NCBI RefSeq assembly: GCF_900129155.1
Contig: NZ_FQVF01000003.1
Location: forward strand, 311,872-375,871
Direction: 5' to 3'
Origin: Marinomonas polaris DSM 16579
GTDB taxonomy: Bacteria > Pseudomonadota > Gammaproteobacteria > Pseudomonadales > Marinomonadaceae
DNA: 64,000 bases
The notes under the pieces are model-generated. The model was not told the origin of the DNA. It did no database searches and saw only the letters and a program-made list of their open reading frames with translations. This document shows positions 43,341 to 52,874 of this stretch, one piece after another. The translations under genes were made by a program, and so were the position numbers. The first letter of the stretch is position 1, and each line of letters opens with the position of its first letter.

Positions 43341-44660
43341 ATGACTAATAACGCTTTATTCTACTTGACCAATAACGATATGCCGGTTGTCAGTCATGCA
43401 AATGGTATTTATATCTGGGATACACAAGGACATCGCTACATAGATGGTTGCTCAGGTGCTATTACTTGTAATATTGGACACAACCATCCGACCGTAATAC
43501 AGGCAATGTCTGAACAACTAAATAAAATTGCTTTTAGCTATCGAACTCAATTCGAAAGTCAAGTTGCTATAGATTTAGCAGATCAACTTGTCAATATAAC
43601 TGAGGGTGACTTGGATAAAGTTTTCTTTGTTGGTAGTGGTTCAGAAGCTGTCGAAAGCGCAATAAAGCTAGCAGTACAGTATTTTGTCGCCAGCAGCCAA
43701 CCAAAACGCAGCAAGTTTGTATCCTTAAGTCCTTCGTATCACGGTAGCACTCTTGGAGCCTTAGGGTTGACTGGGTACGAACCATTAGAGGCACCATATC
43801 GCTCAATTTCTATTAGTTCTATAAAAGTGCCCTCTCCAGATTTATACCGCTACAAAGAAGCCAACATTGAAGAACACATCACAACAGTACTGAAGCAGAC
43901 TGAGAACGCTATTTTAACAGCAGGTGCAGACACAATAGCTGGCATTGTCTTAGAGCCAGTTGGCGGAGCCAGTACTGGTGGACGCATGGTCACCAAACGT
44001 TATATGGAAGGGTTGCGTGCTTTGTGTGATCGATATGGTTGTCTATTAATTATGGACGAAGTACTCAGTGGTATGGGACGCACAGGAAAATGGTTTGCTT
44101 ATCAACATTTTGGCATAGCACCTGATATTTTAACATTGGCCAAAGGCTTAGGTTCTGGTTATTACCCTATAGCGGCTATGATGGCGCGAAAAGAGTTAGT
44201 CGATGTTGTAGACCTTAGTGGTGGTTTCATGCATGGTCATACATACGCAGGAAACCCTTTAGCCTGCGCCACCGGCCTTGCTGTTATTGATGTGATGAAT
44301 ACTGAACAACTGATCAGTAATTCTTCAAAACAAGGCACCTATCTTCATCAGCAACTTGAGCTACTGGCCCTTAAGCATAATTGTATTGGTGATATACGTG
44401 GCATTGGCTTGCTTCAAGGTCTAGAACTCGTACAAAACAAGATAACTAAAGAACCTTATCCACCATCGTTTAATGCCTTTGAAAAAATCACAACTCTAGC
44501 CAAGAAACGCGGCTTACTTATTTACCCAAGACGTTGTTTAAATGGTTTAGCAGGAGACCATGTATTAATTACACCGCCACTAACCGTAACCAGTGAAGAT
44601 ATTGATGAAATAATTTCCTTATTGGACGAAAGTTTTACTGCTTTCGAGCAAATAAAATAG
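43341..44660 (+). CDS. Class III PLP aminotransferase
   Basis: About 439 residues from the ATG at 43341, chosen because AGGAAA lies just upstream. The frame is open eight codons further. The PLP Lys is in ILTLAKGLGSGYYPI (K268 from this start), Asp239 is in LLIMDEVLSGMGRTGKW, and GSGSEAVESAIKLA binds phosphate. The family includes omega-transaminases for GABA, putrescine, beta-alanine and ornithine. Divergent from the deacetylase operon and upstream of an importer, it probably deaminates the liberated amine or an imported amino compound. Confidence 0.87.
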   Translation: MTNNALFYLTNNDMPVVSHANGIYIWDTQGHRYIDGCSGAITCNIGHNHPTVIQAMSEQLNKIAFSYRTQFESQVAIDLADQLVNITEGDLDKVFFVGSGSEAVESAIKLAVQYFVASSQPKRSKFVSLSPSYHGSTLGALGLTGYEPLEAPYRSISISSIKVPSPDLYRYKEANIEEHITTVLKQTENAILTAGADTIAGIVLEPVGGASTGGRMVTKRYMEGLRALCDRYGCLLIMDEVLSGMGRTGKWFAYQHFGIAPDILTLAKGLGSGYYPIAAMMARKELVDVVDLSGGFMHGHTYAGNPLACATGLAVIDVMNTEQLISNSSKQGTYLHQQLELLALKHNCIGDIRGIGLLQGLELVQNKITKEPYPPSFNAFEKITTLAKKRGLLIYPRRCLNGLAGDHVLITPPLTVTSEDIDEIISLLDESFTAFEQIK

Positions 44661-44822
44661 AATAAATAATACTCCATATAAGAGCGGGTATTGATATTAG
44701 AAATATTAAAAACGAATAAAAAGAGAGTTAAAAGATAAAATAATAATAAATCAGTATAAAAATTACGATGCACAATAATGTGCGCCGTCTATCATAATAA
44801 ACTGAAAAGAAAGGAACAAAAT

Positions 44823-45626
44823 ATGAAAAAATTCACAAAAAAAATATCACAAACTTTTATGCTTGCAGCCGTCATCTCTGGTGCTACCGCTATGGTTTCC
44901 ACGTCAACATACGCACGTGACCTAGATGAAATCCGTGGTGATGTGCTTCAAGTGGTCAATTCAGGTGCTTATCCTCCATTTAGTTTTGTCAATACTCAAG
45001 GTGAGTTAGTCGGCTTTGATGTAGATATTGCCGAGGCTCTAGCTGAAAAGATGGGAGTTAAAGTTAATGTTCAGTCATCTCCTTGGAATGGCATTATTGC
45101 AGCTCTAGCCGGTGGTCGTTTTGACGCCTGTATTTGTAGTATGAGTGATACCGAAGAACGTAGAAAAGCCGTCGCTTTCACAGACTCTTACTATAGTGCT
45201 GGCTTAGCAGTCTGGGTAAAAAGTAATACTAATGATGTGAGTAGTCTTGCAGATTTTTCTGGTAAGCGTGTTGGCTCTACTTTAGGTGAAACAGGTAACC
45301 AGTGGGCAGTAGAAAAAGCCGATGGTAAATGGCGTAACCAAACCTTTCAAGGCTTACCTGACATGATGAATGCTCTTAATACAGGCCGCATTGATATAAT
45401 GATTGCTGATGACGTACCTGTCATGGTGGCCATTAGAGAAAACAAAAGCGATATTAAAATAGTCGATGTAGGTCCTTTACCTCGCTTTCCAGCCGCAATT
45501 TCTATTCAAAAAAATAAGCCTCAGTTACTTGCTGCTTTAAATTCTGCTTTAAAAGAGATCAAGTCCGATGGTACTTACCAGGCAATTGTAGATCAATGGA
45601 TTGGTAAAGGTGCCAATATCCAGTAA
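44823..45626 (+). CDS. Polar amino-acid ABC transporter, periplasmic binding protein
   Basis: A 267-residue family 3 binding protein. The ATG at 44823 follows AAAGGAA; an extension to 44778 would place a charged stretch before the signal peptide. The signal peptide spans about residues 1-31 (KKFTKKISQTFMLAAVISGA, cleaved near TYA-RD). The ligand signature GELVGFDVDIAEALAEKMGV is clear. The fold binds amino acids, opines or polyamines with basic groups. It is followed by a terminator-like hairpin and then the membrane subunits, the usual way to give the binding protein a higher dose. Confidence 0.88.
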   Translation: MKKFTKKISQTFMLAAVISGATAMVSTSTYARDLDEIRGDVLQVVNSGAYPPFSFVNTQGELVGFDVDIAEALAEKMGVKVNVQSSPWNGIIAALAGGRFDACICSMSDTEERRKAVAFTDSYYSAGLAVWVKSNTNDVSSLADFSGKRVGSTLGETGNQWAVEKADGKWRNQTFQGLPDMMNALNTGRIDIMIADDVPVMVAIRENKSDIKIVDVGPLPRFPAAISIQKNKPQLLAALNSALKEIKSDGTYQAIVDQWIGKGANIQ

Positions 45627-45635
45627 AGACCATGG

Positions 45636-45670
45636 GAAAGATCATCGCATTTAATGCGCTGATCTTTTTT
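45636..45670 (+). terminator. Hairpin between the binding protein and permease genes
   Basis: AAAGATCATCGCA and TGCGCTGATCTTT form a long stem with one internal mismatch and end in T residues. It is probably a partial terminator that lowers expression of the downstream permeases relative to the binding protein. Confidence 0.75.
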
Positions 45671-45741
45671 CACGCTAATACTTCTCATTAAGAAGTTACA
45701 TTGTACGTAGCAGCTTAATAACGAAAAACAAAGGTAAGCTC

Positions 45742-46398
45742 ATGGATTTCAATTTGATGATCGAGGTTACTCCGTTGCTAGTCAAAGCAGCGTGGATCAC
45801 GATCGATATTTCTATCCGCTCATTATTTTTTGGCTTCTTTATTGCGTGCGGACTGGTTTTTTTACAGTCTTTTCAATTTGCACCTATACGCTGGTTTGCT
45901 CGTGGCTATATTAGTGTCATCCGAGGAACGCCATATTTCGTGCAGCTATTATTAGTGTTTTATGGTGGACCAAGTATTGGCTTAAGGCTTGACCCCATTA
46001 CGTGCGGAGTTGTCGTCGGTGCATTCAATATTGCGGCCTATATGAGCGAAGCTATTAGGGGCTCTATTGAGTCTGTTGATAGCGGCCAAGTAGAAGCCTC
46101 AAGGTCTCTAGGTTTTGGGAAAGTTCAAACTTTAGTATCTATTATACTACCGCAATCAGCTGCACTGATGATCCGCTCTATCGGGATATTAGCCATCGTG
46201 TTGATCAAAAACTCTTCATTGGTTTCTATAATATCGGTGGTTGAATTAACTTATCAAGCACAACGTTTGATTGGTTCTACCTATAAACCCTTAGAGATAT
46301 TTACGCTTAGTGCGTTTATGTATGTCATCATAATTTATGCGGTAATGGGAATTATTGAATTAGCCTATCGTCGTGCAATGCGTTATACAACCCTATAG
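45742..46398 (+). CDS. Amino-acid ABC transporter permease 1 (HisQ/M family)
   Basis: A 218-residue inner-membrane protein with about five hydrophobic segments. The family EAA loop reads SGQVEASRSLGFGKVQTLVSIILPQSA, which contacts the ATPase, and SVIRGTPYFVQLLLVFYGG is the usual N-terminal part. It forms the heterodimeric channel with the next gene, 12 bases away. Confidence 0.9.
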   Translation: MDFNLMIEVTPLLVKAAWITIDISIRSLFFGFFIACGLVFLQSFQFAPIRWFARGYISVIRGTPYFVQLLLVFYGGPSIGLRLDPITCGVVVGAFNIAAYMSEAIRGSIESVDSGQVEASRSLGFGKVQTLVSIILPQSAALMIRSIGILAIVLIKNSSLVSIISVVELTYQAQRLIGSTYKPLEIFTLSAFMYVIIIYAVMGIIELAYRRAMRYTTL

Positions 46399-46410
46399 GA
46401 GGTTCCAGAA

Positions 46411-47064
46411 ATGGAATTTGATTTCACTCCGGTAATAACTTATTTTCCTACCTTATTAAAAGGGGTTGGAGTGGGTTCTCTTGTTGCTGTTATCGTTGCT
46501 TTTATGTCAATTGTAGGTGGTTTATTAGTAGCGGTGATATCTATTTATATTAATAAAATAGTGAGTTGGCCCCTACGCTTTTTTATCTGGCTATTCATGA
46601 CAACGCCCTTATTACTCCAGCTCTATTTTTTATATTTTGGTCTTGGCGAATGGATTCTGATTCCCGCCATATTCGTTGGCATACTCGGACTAGGTTTTCA
46701 TTATATGGCATATAATGCTGACATCTTCGTAGCGACTATAAAGTCAGTATCAAATGGACAATATGAAGCATCACGATCTCTCGGATTCGGACATGCAGCT
46801 ACTATTTTTTATATTATCGTCCCACAAGCTTTTATTCGCTCTATCCCTCAATTAGGAAACAATATGATCTTGATGGTAAAAGACACGTCGGTTTTATCAG
46901 CAATTGGGGTTGCTGAATTAGTGTATGCCTCTCAGTATGCAATAAGTGTGTCTTTCAGACCATTTGAATTCTTTATTGTCATCGCTGCAATGTATTATCT
47001 AATCAATATATTTATGGAACTAGGACAAGTTTGGCTTGAACGTGAAACAGCGTATCGTCGTTAA
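46411..47064 (+). CDS. Amino-acid ABC transporter permease 2 (HisQ/M family)
   Basis: A 217-residue paralogue of the preceding permease. The EAA loop is NGQYEASRSLGFGHAATIFYIIVPQAF, and FIWLFMTTPLLLQLYFLYFG corresponds to the first permease's channel start. AGGAGGT-like bases precede the ATG. It partners with permease 1 and the ATPase. Confidence 0.9.
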   Translation: MEFDFTPVITYFPTLLKGVGVGSLVAVIVAFMSIVGGLLVAVISIYINKIVSWPLRFFIWLFMTTPLLLQLYFLYFGLGEWILIPAIFVGILGLGFHYMAYNADIFVATIKSVSNGQYEASRSLGFGHAATIFYIIVPQAFIRSIPQLGNNMILMVKDTSVLSAIGVAELVYASQYAISVSFRPFEFFIVIAAMYYLINIFMELGQVWLERETAYRR

Positions 47065-47099
47065 AACTTCACCAATTTTATAATTAAGGTAGAACGGAA

Positions 47100-47879
47100 A
47101 TGAATACAGAACGAAATAAAGACGAACCGATGATTGAAATTCGTGATGTTCACAAAAGTTTTGGCGACTTGGAAGTTCTAAAAGGCATCAACTTAACGGT
47201 TAATAGAGGAAAAATAGTCTCTATTATTGGCCCTTCTGGATCTGGTAAAAGTACATTATTGCGCTCTGTGAATCACCTTGAAGTAATTGATCAAGGTAAT
47301 ATTCTTCTTGATGGAGTGCAAGTTAATCGGCCCGATATGAAAGGTTTGCAATTTGAGCGGCATATTAACCATATACGCCAGAATATGGGTATGGTTTTCC
47401 AACACTTTAACCTTTTCCCCCATTTATCTACAATTGATAACATCACTTTAGCACCTAGAAAACTTAAAAAAATGCCCCCAAAAATAGCTAGAGAACTTGG
47501 TATGGAGTTGCTTAATAGAGTAGGTCTTGCCAGTAAAGCTGATGTATTTCCAAATTGGTTATCAGGTGGTCAAAAGCAACGAGTCGCTATTGCTCGTGCT
47601 TTAGCAATGGAGCCTAAAGTAATGCTATTTGATGAAGCGACTTCTGCTTTAGACCCAGAGCTTGTTGAAGAAGTTAATCAGGTAATGCAAAGCCTAGCTG
47701 AAGAGCAAATGACCATGTTGATCGTGACACACGAAATGGGATTTGCTCGTGATGTTTCAGATTGGGCTATGTTCATGGATGGTGGTGTCGTTGTTGAAGA
47801 ATGCGCTCCTCAGAAGTTATTTAGTAACCCAGATCAGGAACGGACTCAAAACTTTCTGCGTAAGCATCTTAACTCCTGA
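47100..47879 (+). CDS. Amino-acid ABC transporter ATP-binding protein
   Basis: A 259-residue ATPase with Walker [10 protein letters not shown], signature [15 protein letters not shown], Walker [13 protein letters not shown] and the switch His in [10 protein letters not shown]. It closely follows the GlnQ/HisP pattern. It powers the importer formed by the two permeases. It is 35 bases downstream of permease 2 and is followed by a hairpin at 47915, completing a binding protein-permease-permease-ATPase operon. Confidence 0.92.
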   Translation: MNTERNKDEPMIEIRDVHKSFGDLEVLKGINLTVNRGKIVSIIGPSGSGKSTLLRSVNHLEVIDQGNILLDGVQVNRPDMKGLQFERHINHIRQNMGMVFQHFNLFPHLSTIDNITLAPRKLKKMPPKIARELGMELLNRVGLASKADVFPNWLSGGQKQRVAIARALAMEPKVMLFDEATSALDPELVEEVNQVMQSLAEEQMTMLIVTHEMGFARDVSDWAMFMDGGVVVEECAPQKLFSNPDQERTQNFLRKHLNS

Positions 47880-47914
47880 TTATCCTAAAACATTTTTTAA
47901 AATTTTTATTAATA

Positions 47915-47945
47915 AAGAAACCGTATAAAAATACGGCTTTCTATT
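47915..47945 (+). terminator. Terminator after the ABC importer operon
   Basis: CCGTAT (47921-47926) pairs with ATACGG (47931-47936) around AAAA, with AAAG/CTTT partly extending the stem and a T-rich tail. It lies 35 bases past the ATPase stop. Confidence 0.65.
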
Positions 47946-48100
47946 TCATTAGATATGCAAAGGATATGAAAATATGAGAACTAAAAAAATATGGCGCAGA
48001 TCAAATTTAGAGAAACCTTAGAGGCTTATTGTTTTTCGACTGATTTTTTTCTGTCATGATGGCCATGTGAGTACCACATTAGGTGTTACACTTAGTTTAA

Positions 48101-48149
48101 CATAAAGACCTAAAATACGCATAAAGACCTAAAATGGTCGTGCCATTTT
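48101..48149. repeat. Tandem 16-bp direct repeat and hairpin upstream of the second deacetylase
   Basis: CATAAAGACCTAAAAT occurs at 48101-48116 and again at 48120-48135, 19 bases apart. The second copy overlaps the hairpin AAAATGG-tcgtg-CCATTTT (48131-48149). The remainder of the 47880-48298 gap shows no gene. It is a possible tandem regulator site 150-200 bases upstream of the deacetylase. Confidence 0.5.
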
Positions 48150-48298
48150 GTTATTTTAATCGGCAGGAAAAACAGGTTTTGGTGCTGAATTACTGTTAGA
48201 AATAATTGATTAAACACTTGTTCATCATATTAAATAGTAAAGCTTTTAAATAATGTCATCTGCCCTATTATCAATAATAAACTTTATGGAGAAATACT

Positions 48299-49324
48299 CT
48301 GAAAGCCTTCTATCATAAAAACCAAAAAAAACACAGCCCTAAATTTTATATTAAACATGGCAAACCAACACCTGCAAAAGAAATCCCAGAGCGAGAAGAC
48401 GTTTTTATAAAGGTAATAAATGAGCTTAATATCCCCTTGGAAGAAGCTAATGATTTTGGCATGTCATTTATCTCTGCAGTTCATACACCAAATTATTTAT
48501 TTTTTTTAAAAACTATCTATCCTAAATGGGCTTTATTATCTGAGCCTAGCTCCGAGATTTTTCCTGAAAGTCACCCAGTAAAACACACTCCTTCATATCC
48601 CAAAGATACTATTGGTCAAATCGGATGGCATATTATGGATTTATCTTGTCCAATTGGGGAAGAAAGCTGGTTGGGAGCTTACGCATCAGCACAAACAGCC
48701 ATTAGTGCTGCAGACTGCATAGCAACAGGAAAATCCAGTACTGCGTATGCTGCTTGCCGCCCACCTGGCCATCATGCCCATTCGGATGGTGCCGCAGGTT
48801 TTTGCATATTAAACAATTCTGCTATTGCCGCTGAAAGATTATTAAAAGACTTTGATAGAGTTGCCATTTTAGATGTGGATCTACATCACGGAAATGGAAC
48901 CCAGGCAATATTTTGGAATCGTCGCGATGTTATGACAATCTCAATACATGCTGACCCTGCTATTTGCTATCCACATTATTGGGGATATGAGCATGAAAAG
49001 GGTGAAGGCCAAGGTTATGGTTTCAATATCAACTTTCCGATTCCAGAGGGTACATCAGATAATGATTATATGTATGTACTTGAAAAAGCAATTGACCAAC
49101 TTAAAACCTACTCTCCAGATGTCATCATCCTAGCCTTAGGCCTCGATGCCTCTGAACAAGATCCAATTGACATGTTAGGTTTAACAACCGCAGGCTTTTC
49201 AGAAATTGGACAGCGCGTGAAAGCACTTAATCTACCAACATTAATCGTACAAGAAGGTGGTTATATTTCTCCAATTCTAGGAGATAATTTAGCGGCTTTA
49301 TTGAAGGCTTTTATTAATGAATAA
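48299..49324 (+). CDS. Histone-deacetylase-family amidohydrolase (acetylpolyamine amidohydrolase-like), paralogue 2, CTG start
   Basis: A 341-residue protein if translation begins at the CTG at 48299. GGAGAA (48288-48293) sits five bases upstream, and an in-frame stop at 48278 excludes anything longer. The next usable start, TTG at 48437, would remove 46 residues that align with the start of paralogue 1 (KNQKKHSPKFY versus ENQKLHKPKSFY), so the CTG is preferred. The active-site segments RPPGHHAHSDGAAGFCILNN, ILDVDLHHGNG, GYEHEKGEGQGYGFNINFPI and ALGLDASEQDP are intact. It probably deacetylates an N-acetylated amine taken up by the importer encoded just before it. Confidence 0.85.
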   Translation: MKAFYHKNQKKHSPKFYIKHGKPTPAKEIPEREDVFIKVINELNIPLEEANDFGMSFISAVHTPNYLFFLKTIYPKWALLSEPSSEIFPESHPVKHTPSYPKDTIGQIGWHIMDLSCPIGEESWLGAYASAQTAISAADCIATGKSSTAYAACRPPGHHAHSDGAAGFCILNNSAIAAERLLKDFDRVAILDVDLHHGNGTQAIFWNRRDVMTISIHADPAICYPHYWGYEHEKGEGQGYGFNINFPIPEGTSDNDYMYVLEKAIDQLKTYSPDVIILALGLDASEQDPIDMLGLTTAGFSEIGQRVKALNLPTLIVQEGGYISPILGDNLAALLKAFINE

Positions 49325-49345
49325 TTTAATCTGAACAATAAGTAT

Positions 49346-49364
49346 AGGCACCTATTTGGTGCCT
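49346..49364. terminator. Hairpin after the second deacetylase
   Basis: AGGCACC and GGTGCCT form a seven-base perfect stem around five bases, without a T-tract. Further on, AAAAGCC...GGCTTTTT near 49500-49547 could terminate either neighbour. No gene is seen in 49325-49630. Confidence 0.5.
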
Positions 49365-49630
49365 GACTCTAACGGTAGTAAATGTCTGGAAAAACATGCT
49401 GCATTGCCCAATAAAACTACCTTCCTAACGTTTCGAAAAATAAGAGAGTTTTAAGAAGCAGTATAAAAAATTTTATACTTTACAGATCGTTTTAAATCAC
49501 AAAAAGCCCCGACTCTTTGAATGATTACTAACAGTAAAGGCTTTTTATTGTTACTTTGGATAAGTAAAAAATATCGACTATTTTTAATCATATCCCCCCT
49601 AACTAAATAATCCAACTTTATGATTACTTA

Positions 49631-52213
49631 CTAAGAAACGACATGTATTTTTTCATTAGATATGACTTCTATCTGAGAGTTATTCAGCCATGTTTCAATT
49701 TCAATTGAATTAAGCGCCTTAGAAAACAAAAAACCTTGTGCAATACCGTAGCCTAGCTCTTTTAAAATTCTGCATTGCTCTTGACTTTCAACACCTTCAG
49801 CCACGACATCTAACTTTAAGCTATGCCCTATATTCAGCACTGCCAGGCTTAAGGCTCGACTAATATCATCTGTTTCAAGTTCAGAAACAAAACTCTTGTC
49901 TAATTTTAACTCTTTAAAAGGAATTTTCTTTAAGTAGCTGAGACTAGAATATCCTGTTCCAAAATCATCAATTGAAAGACTAATGCCTTTATTATGAATA
50001 TCATTTAGAACTTGGATTGTTCTTGGATTTGTATCAAGTAAGACACTTTCTGTTATCTCCAGAGTAAGATCTAATACTTTTAGGTTATGATATTCCAATT
50101 CACTTATTATTAAATTGCAAAGATCAACGTCATGAAAATTAAGTGGGGATAAATTCACAGAGATAGTAGGAATAAATATACCTTTTTTTCGCCAAACTGA
50201 CATTTGACGGCATGCCTCTCTCAATACCCAACGACTAAGATCAGTAATCAATCCGCATTCTTCTGCAATTTTTATAAAACGTGTAGGTGGAACAGCACCA
50301 AACTTAGGATGATTCCATCTAGCCAGCGCTTCAACTCCATACAAACTGCCTGTATTCATTTTAATTTGAGGCTGATAATTTAGCTCTAACTGGTTATTTG
50401 ATATTGCTTTTTGAAGTTCAACTTCGAGCTCTTGCCTTTCGAGTGCCAATTGATTTAATTCATGACTAAAAAAAGAAAATCGTCCTTTCCCCTGTTTTTT
50501 AGCTTGATACATTGCCATATCTGCACGATGAATTAGAGTACTAATATCATGACCATCTTCAGGAAAAACGCTTATACCGATGCTAGCAGAGGGTATGATT
50601 TTAGAACCATTAATCTCTATTGGATGAGAAAACGACAACCTTAAATCTTCAATAAAATAATTTAGATCACTGGAGCTTTTCCCCAAAACAACTAATAAAA
50701 ATTCATCTCCTGCTAAACGTCCACAAATATCTGAGTTTAAACATTTTTCATTTATTCTTGCAGCGATCTCAATAAGTAATTTATCGCCTACATGATGCCC
50801 AAAAGAATCATTAACTAACTTAAAACGATCTAAATCTATAAAGAGCACAGCAAGAACATCATTATTTTTTTCAACATCCTTTAGAGCCTGTTCTGCACGA
50901 GCATGCAAAACACTTCTATTTGGCAACTTTGTTAAACTATCATAATAGGCAAGATGTCTTATATTTTCACGCTGTTTCTCCCTATCGAAAGCTAAAGAAC
51001 ATAACGGAGCAAGTACCTTTACTAGTTGCCGTTCAAATAATGATGGAGGATGATTGTCTTTTCTATAAAAAGCAATTACACCTACAGATTCATCTTGACT
51101 ACCTATAATGGGAGAGGACCAACAACCTTTATAACCGCAAGGTAAGGGTAAGATAGGTCCACTAAAATTATCCCATAATGGAGCGCTTTTAATATCAGTA
51201 ACAAGTACTGGCAGACTGAGATATGCCTCAGTGCCTGAAGAATCAACATCACTACCCAATGGAATTTTTTGTAAAAACTTCTTGTATTCACTCGGTAATT
51301 TTGGAGAGGATAAAAGTTGCAGATAATTACCATTGACTAATAAAATTGCAGGAGTAATGTCGTCGATTAACCGACTAATTTCATGACAAACCGATTCCAT
51401 AATCATCTCTAGAGGCTCATCTCTAGCTAGAGAGCCAACAATTTTGGAATGTAATACTTCATGAATTTTTGTTTGAGTAATATCGGATAAAATTGCGACA
51501 ATGTTAGTGAGCTCTCCAGCTTCATTAAAAGCAGGATCAATCATCACAGAACACCAAATTTTTTTTCCACATTTACTCTTAATAAGTTCATCAATCTTGA
51601 CCTCAACGCCGTTTACCAATGTCTCTCTTAATTCTATAATTCGGTCTTCACTAAAGTGCGGAGCAATAACAGAAGTGGGCGTATGACCCAAAAGATCGTC
51701 ATTTTCATATCCTAAAAGAGTCGAAAACCCCTCATTAATGTAAACAACTTTCCAAGAAGCGTCAGTAATCAATATTGCGTTACCAGTTTTATCCGTTACT
51801 AAAGAAAGCATTTCAACACGTTTACGTTCAATAACAGAAGATGTTACATCTTGAATAAAAGCAGTGTACAAAAAAACACCGTCAACATTAACTTTTGATA
51901 TGGACATTGATCCCCATTTTTTAGAACCATCTTTGCAAACTATCTCAACATCTCGGTTGGTGCCGACAATTTTATTCGCACCAGCATTTCGATTAGCATT
52001 AACATAATTATCATGATTAGGCTTAATGCTATCAGGGACAAGAATTTTTACATTTTTCCCGATGACTTCTTTTCTTTTGTACCCCCACAATTTTTCTGCT
52101 GAATAGTTGTAAAAAACGATATCATTTTCAGGATTAATTACAACCACACTATCTATTGCTTGCTCAAGTGTTTCTACAAACAAATCAGATAACAAATTCT
52201 TAGCCGGCATCAA
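49631..52213 (-). CDS. PAS-PAS-GAF-GGDEF-EAL cyclic-di-GMP protein, DosP-like with FixL-type haem PAS
   Basis: An 860-residue protein: PAS 1 at about 10-125, PAS 2 at 135-250, GAF at 265-415, GGDEF at 420-580 and EAL at 595-850. PAS 1 resembles E. coli DosP (YSAEKLWGYKRKEVIGKNV). His67 falls at the haem-ligand His. The DosP distal Met is replaced by Thr85, and Arg87 (VGTNRDV) falls where FixL has its distal Arg. The GGDEF motif is AGDEF (501-505), still of an active type. EAL motifs EALARW (628), EITES, DDFGTG and VVAEGVES are present. It probably makes or degrades c-di-GMP in response to O2. It stands alone; an AT-rich leader lies upstream. Confidence 0.9.
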   Translation of the reverse strand: MMPAKNLLSDLFVETLEQAIDSVVVINPENDIVFYNYSAEKLWGYKRKEVIGKNVKILVPDSIKPNHDNYVNANRNAGANKIVGTNRDVEIVCKDGSKKWGSMSISKVNVDGVFLYTAFIQDVTSSVIERKRVEMLSLVTDKTGNAILITDASWKVVYINEGFSTLLGYENDDLLGHTPTSVIAPHFSEDRIIELRETLVNGVEVKIDELIKSKCGKKIWCSVMIDPAFNEAGELTNIVAILSDITQTKIHEVLHSKIVGSLARDEPLEMIMESVCHEISRLIDDITPAILLVNGNYLQLLSSPKLPSEYKKFLQKIPLGSDVDSSGTEAYLSLPVLVTDIKSAPLWDNFSGPILPLPCGYKGCWSSPIIGSQDESVGVIAFYRKDNHPPSLFERQLVKVLAPLCSLAFDREKQRENIRHLAYYDSLTKLPNRSVLHARAEQALKDVEKNNDVLAVLFIDLDRFKLVNDSFGHHVGDKLLIEIAARINEKCLNSDICGRLAGDEFLLVVLGKSSSDLNYFIEDLRLSFSHPIEINGSKIIPSASIGISVFPEDGHDISTLIHRADMAMYQAKKQGKGRFSFFSHELNQLALERQELEVELQKAISNNQLELNYQPQIKMNTGSLYGVEALARWNHPKFGAVPPTRFIKIAEECGLITDLSRWVLREACRQMSVWRKKGIFIPTISVNLSPLNFHDVDLCNLIISELEYHNLKVLDLTLEITESVLLDTNPRTIQVLNDIHNKGISLSIDDFGTGYSSLSYLKKIPFKELKLDKSFVSELETDDISRALSLAVLNIGHSLKLDVVAEGVESQEQCRILKELGYGIAQGFLFSKALNSIEIETWLNNSQIEVISNEKIHVVS

Positions 52214-52874
52214 AAAAATCCTTAAAAACTATAAATTTAAATAATATATAGACTTACAATCATCTATAAATATCTCAAAATAAATATTGTTTAGCATTAA
52301 AACAATAAACTACAAAGAAGAAAACAACATTTCAAAACAATTACATAAATACACCATAAACATACATAAATACACAATTATAAATAGATTTTATATTTAA
52401 TGAATCATTAAATATAAACATTAAAACTTACATTTAAAATACATACCAATTTGCAAATACAATTTAAATTTTTTAATACGTTCCTTAATCCTTAATATAA
52501 AAAAACATATCTAACTCTATTTAAATCATCTCAACCGGAAATTTAAGACTAATTAAAACAACTGACTTACATGGTGATATTACCTATAAAAATCATGATT
52601 TTGTTAAAATTTCTGGCTAAAAAAGATGATTCAATGGGTCAGAACAACAATTTTATTTGAAATTTAGATATTAAAAAAACAGGCGTTTGATAATTTATTG
52701 TAAAAGAAAAAAATATGGAAAATTTTGAAGATTAATGGTCAAAAAATGTAAGGGGGTTTCATTTTATTGGGTTAATGCCTACATAGCTCTAATTTTGATC
52801 ACAGTGGAAAAATGATTGAGCACTAATCCGTTTATAGCTTACCTTAGGTCGAATAAAAAACGGAAAAGATCACA
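52214..52874. other. AT-rich intergenic stretch with a tandem repeat
   Basis: About 660 bases of very AT-rich DNA upstream of the GGDEF/EAL gene with no convincing coding frame. It contains TACATAAATACAC twice, at 52342-52354 and 52363-52375, exactly 21 bases (two helical turns) apart and about 130-160 bases upstream of the GGDEF/EAL start. The composition suggests acquired or silenced DNA, possibly an H-NS-type target, though this is inference. Confidence 0.5.
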
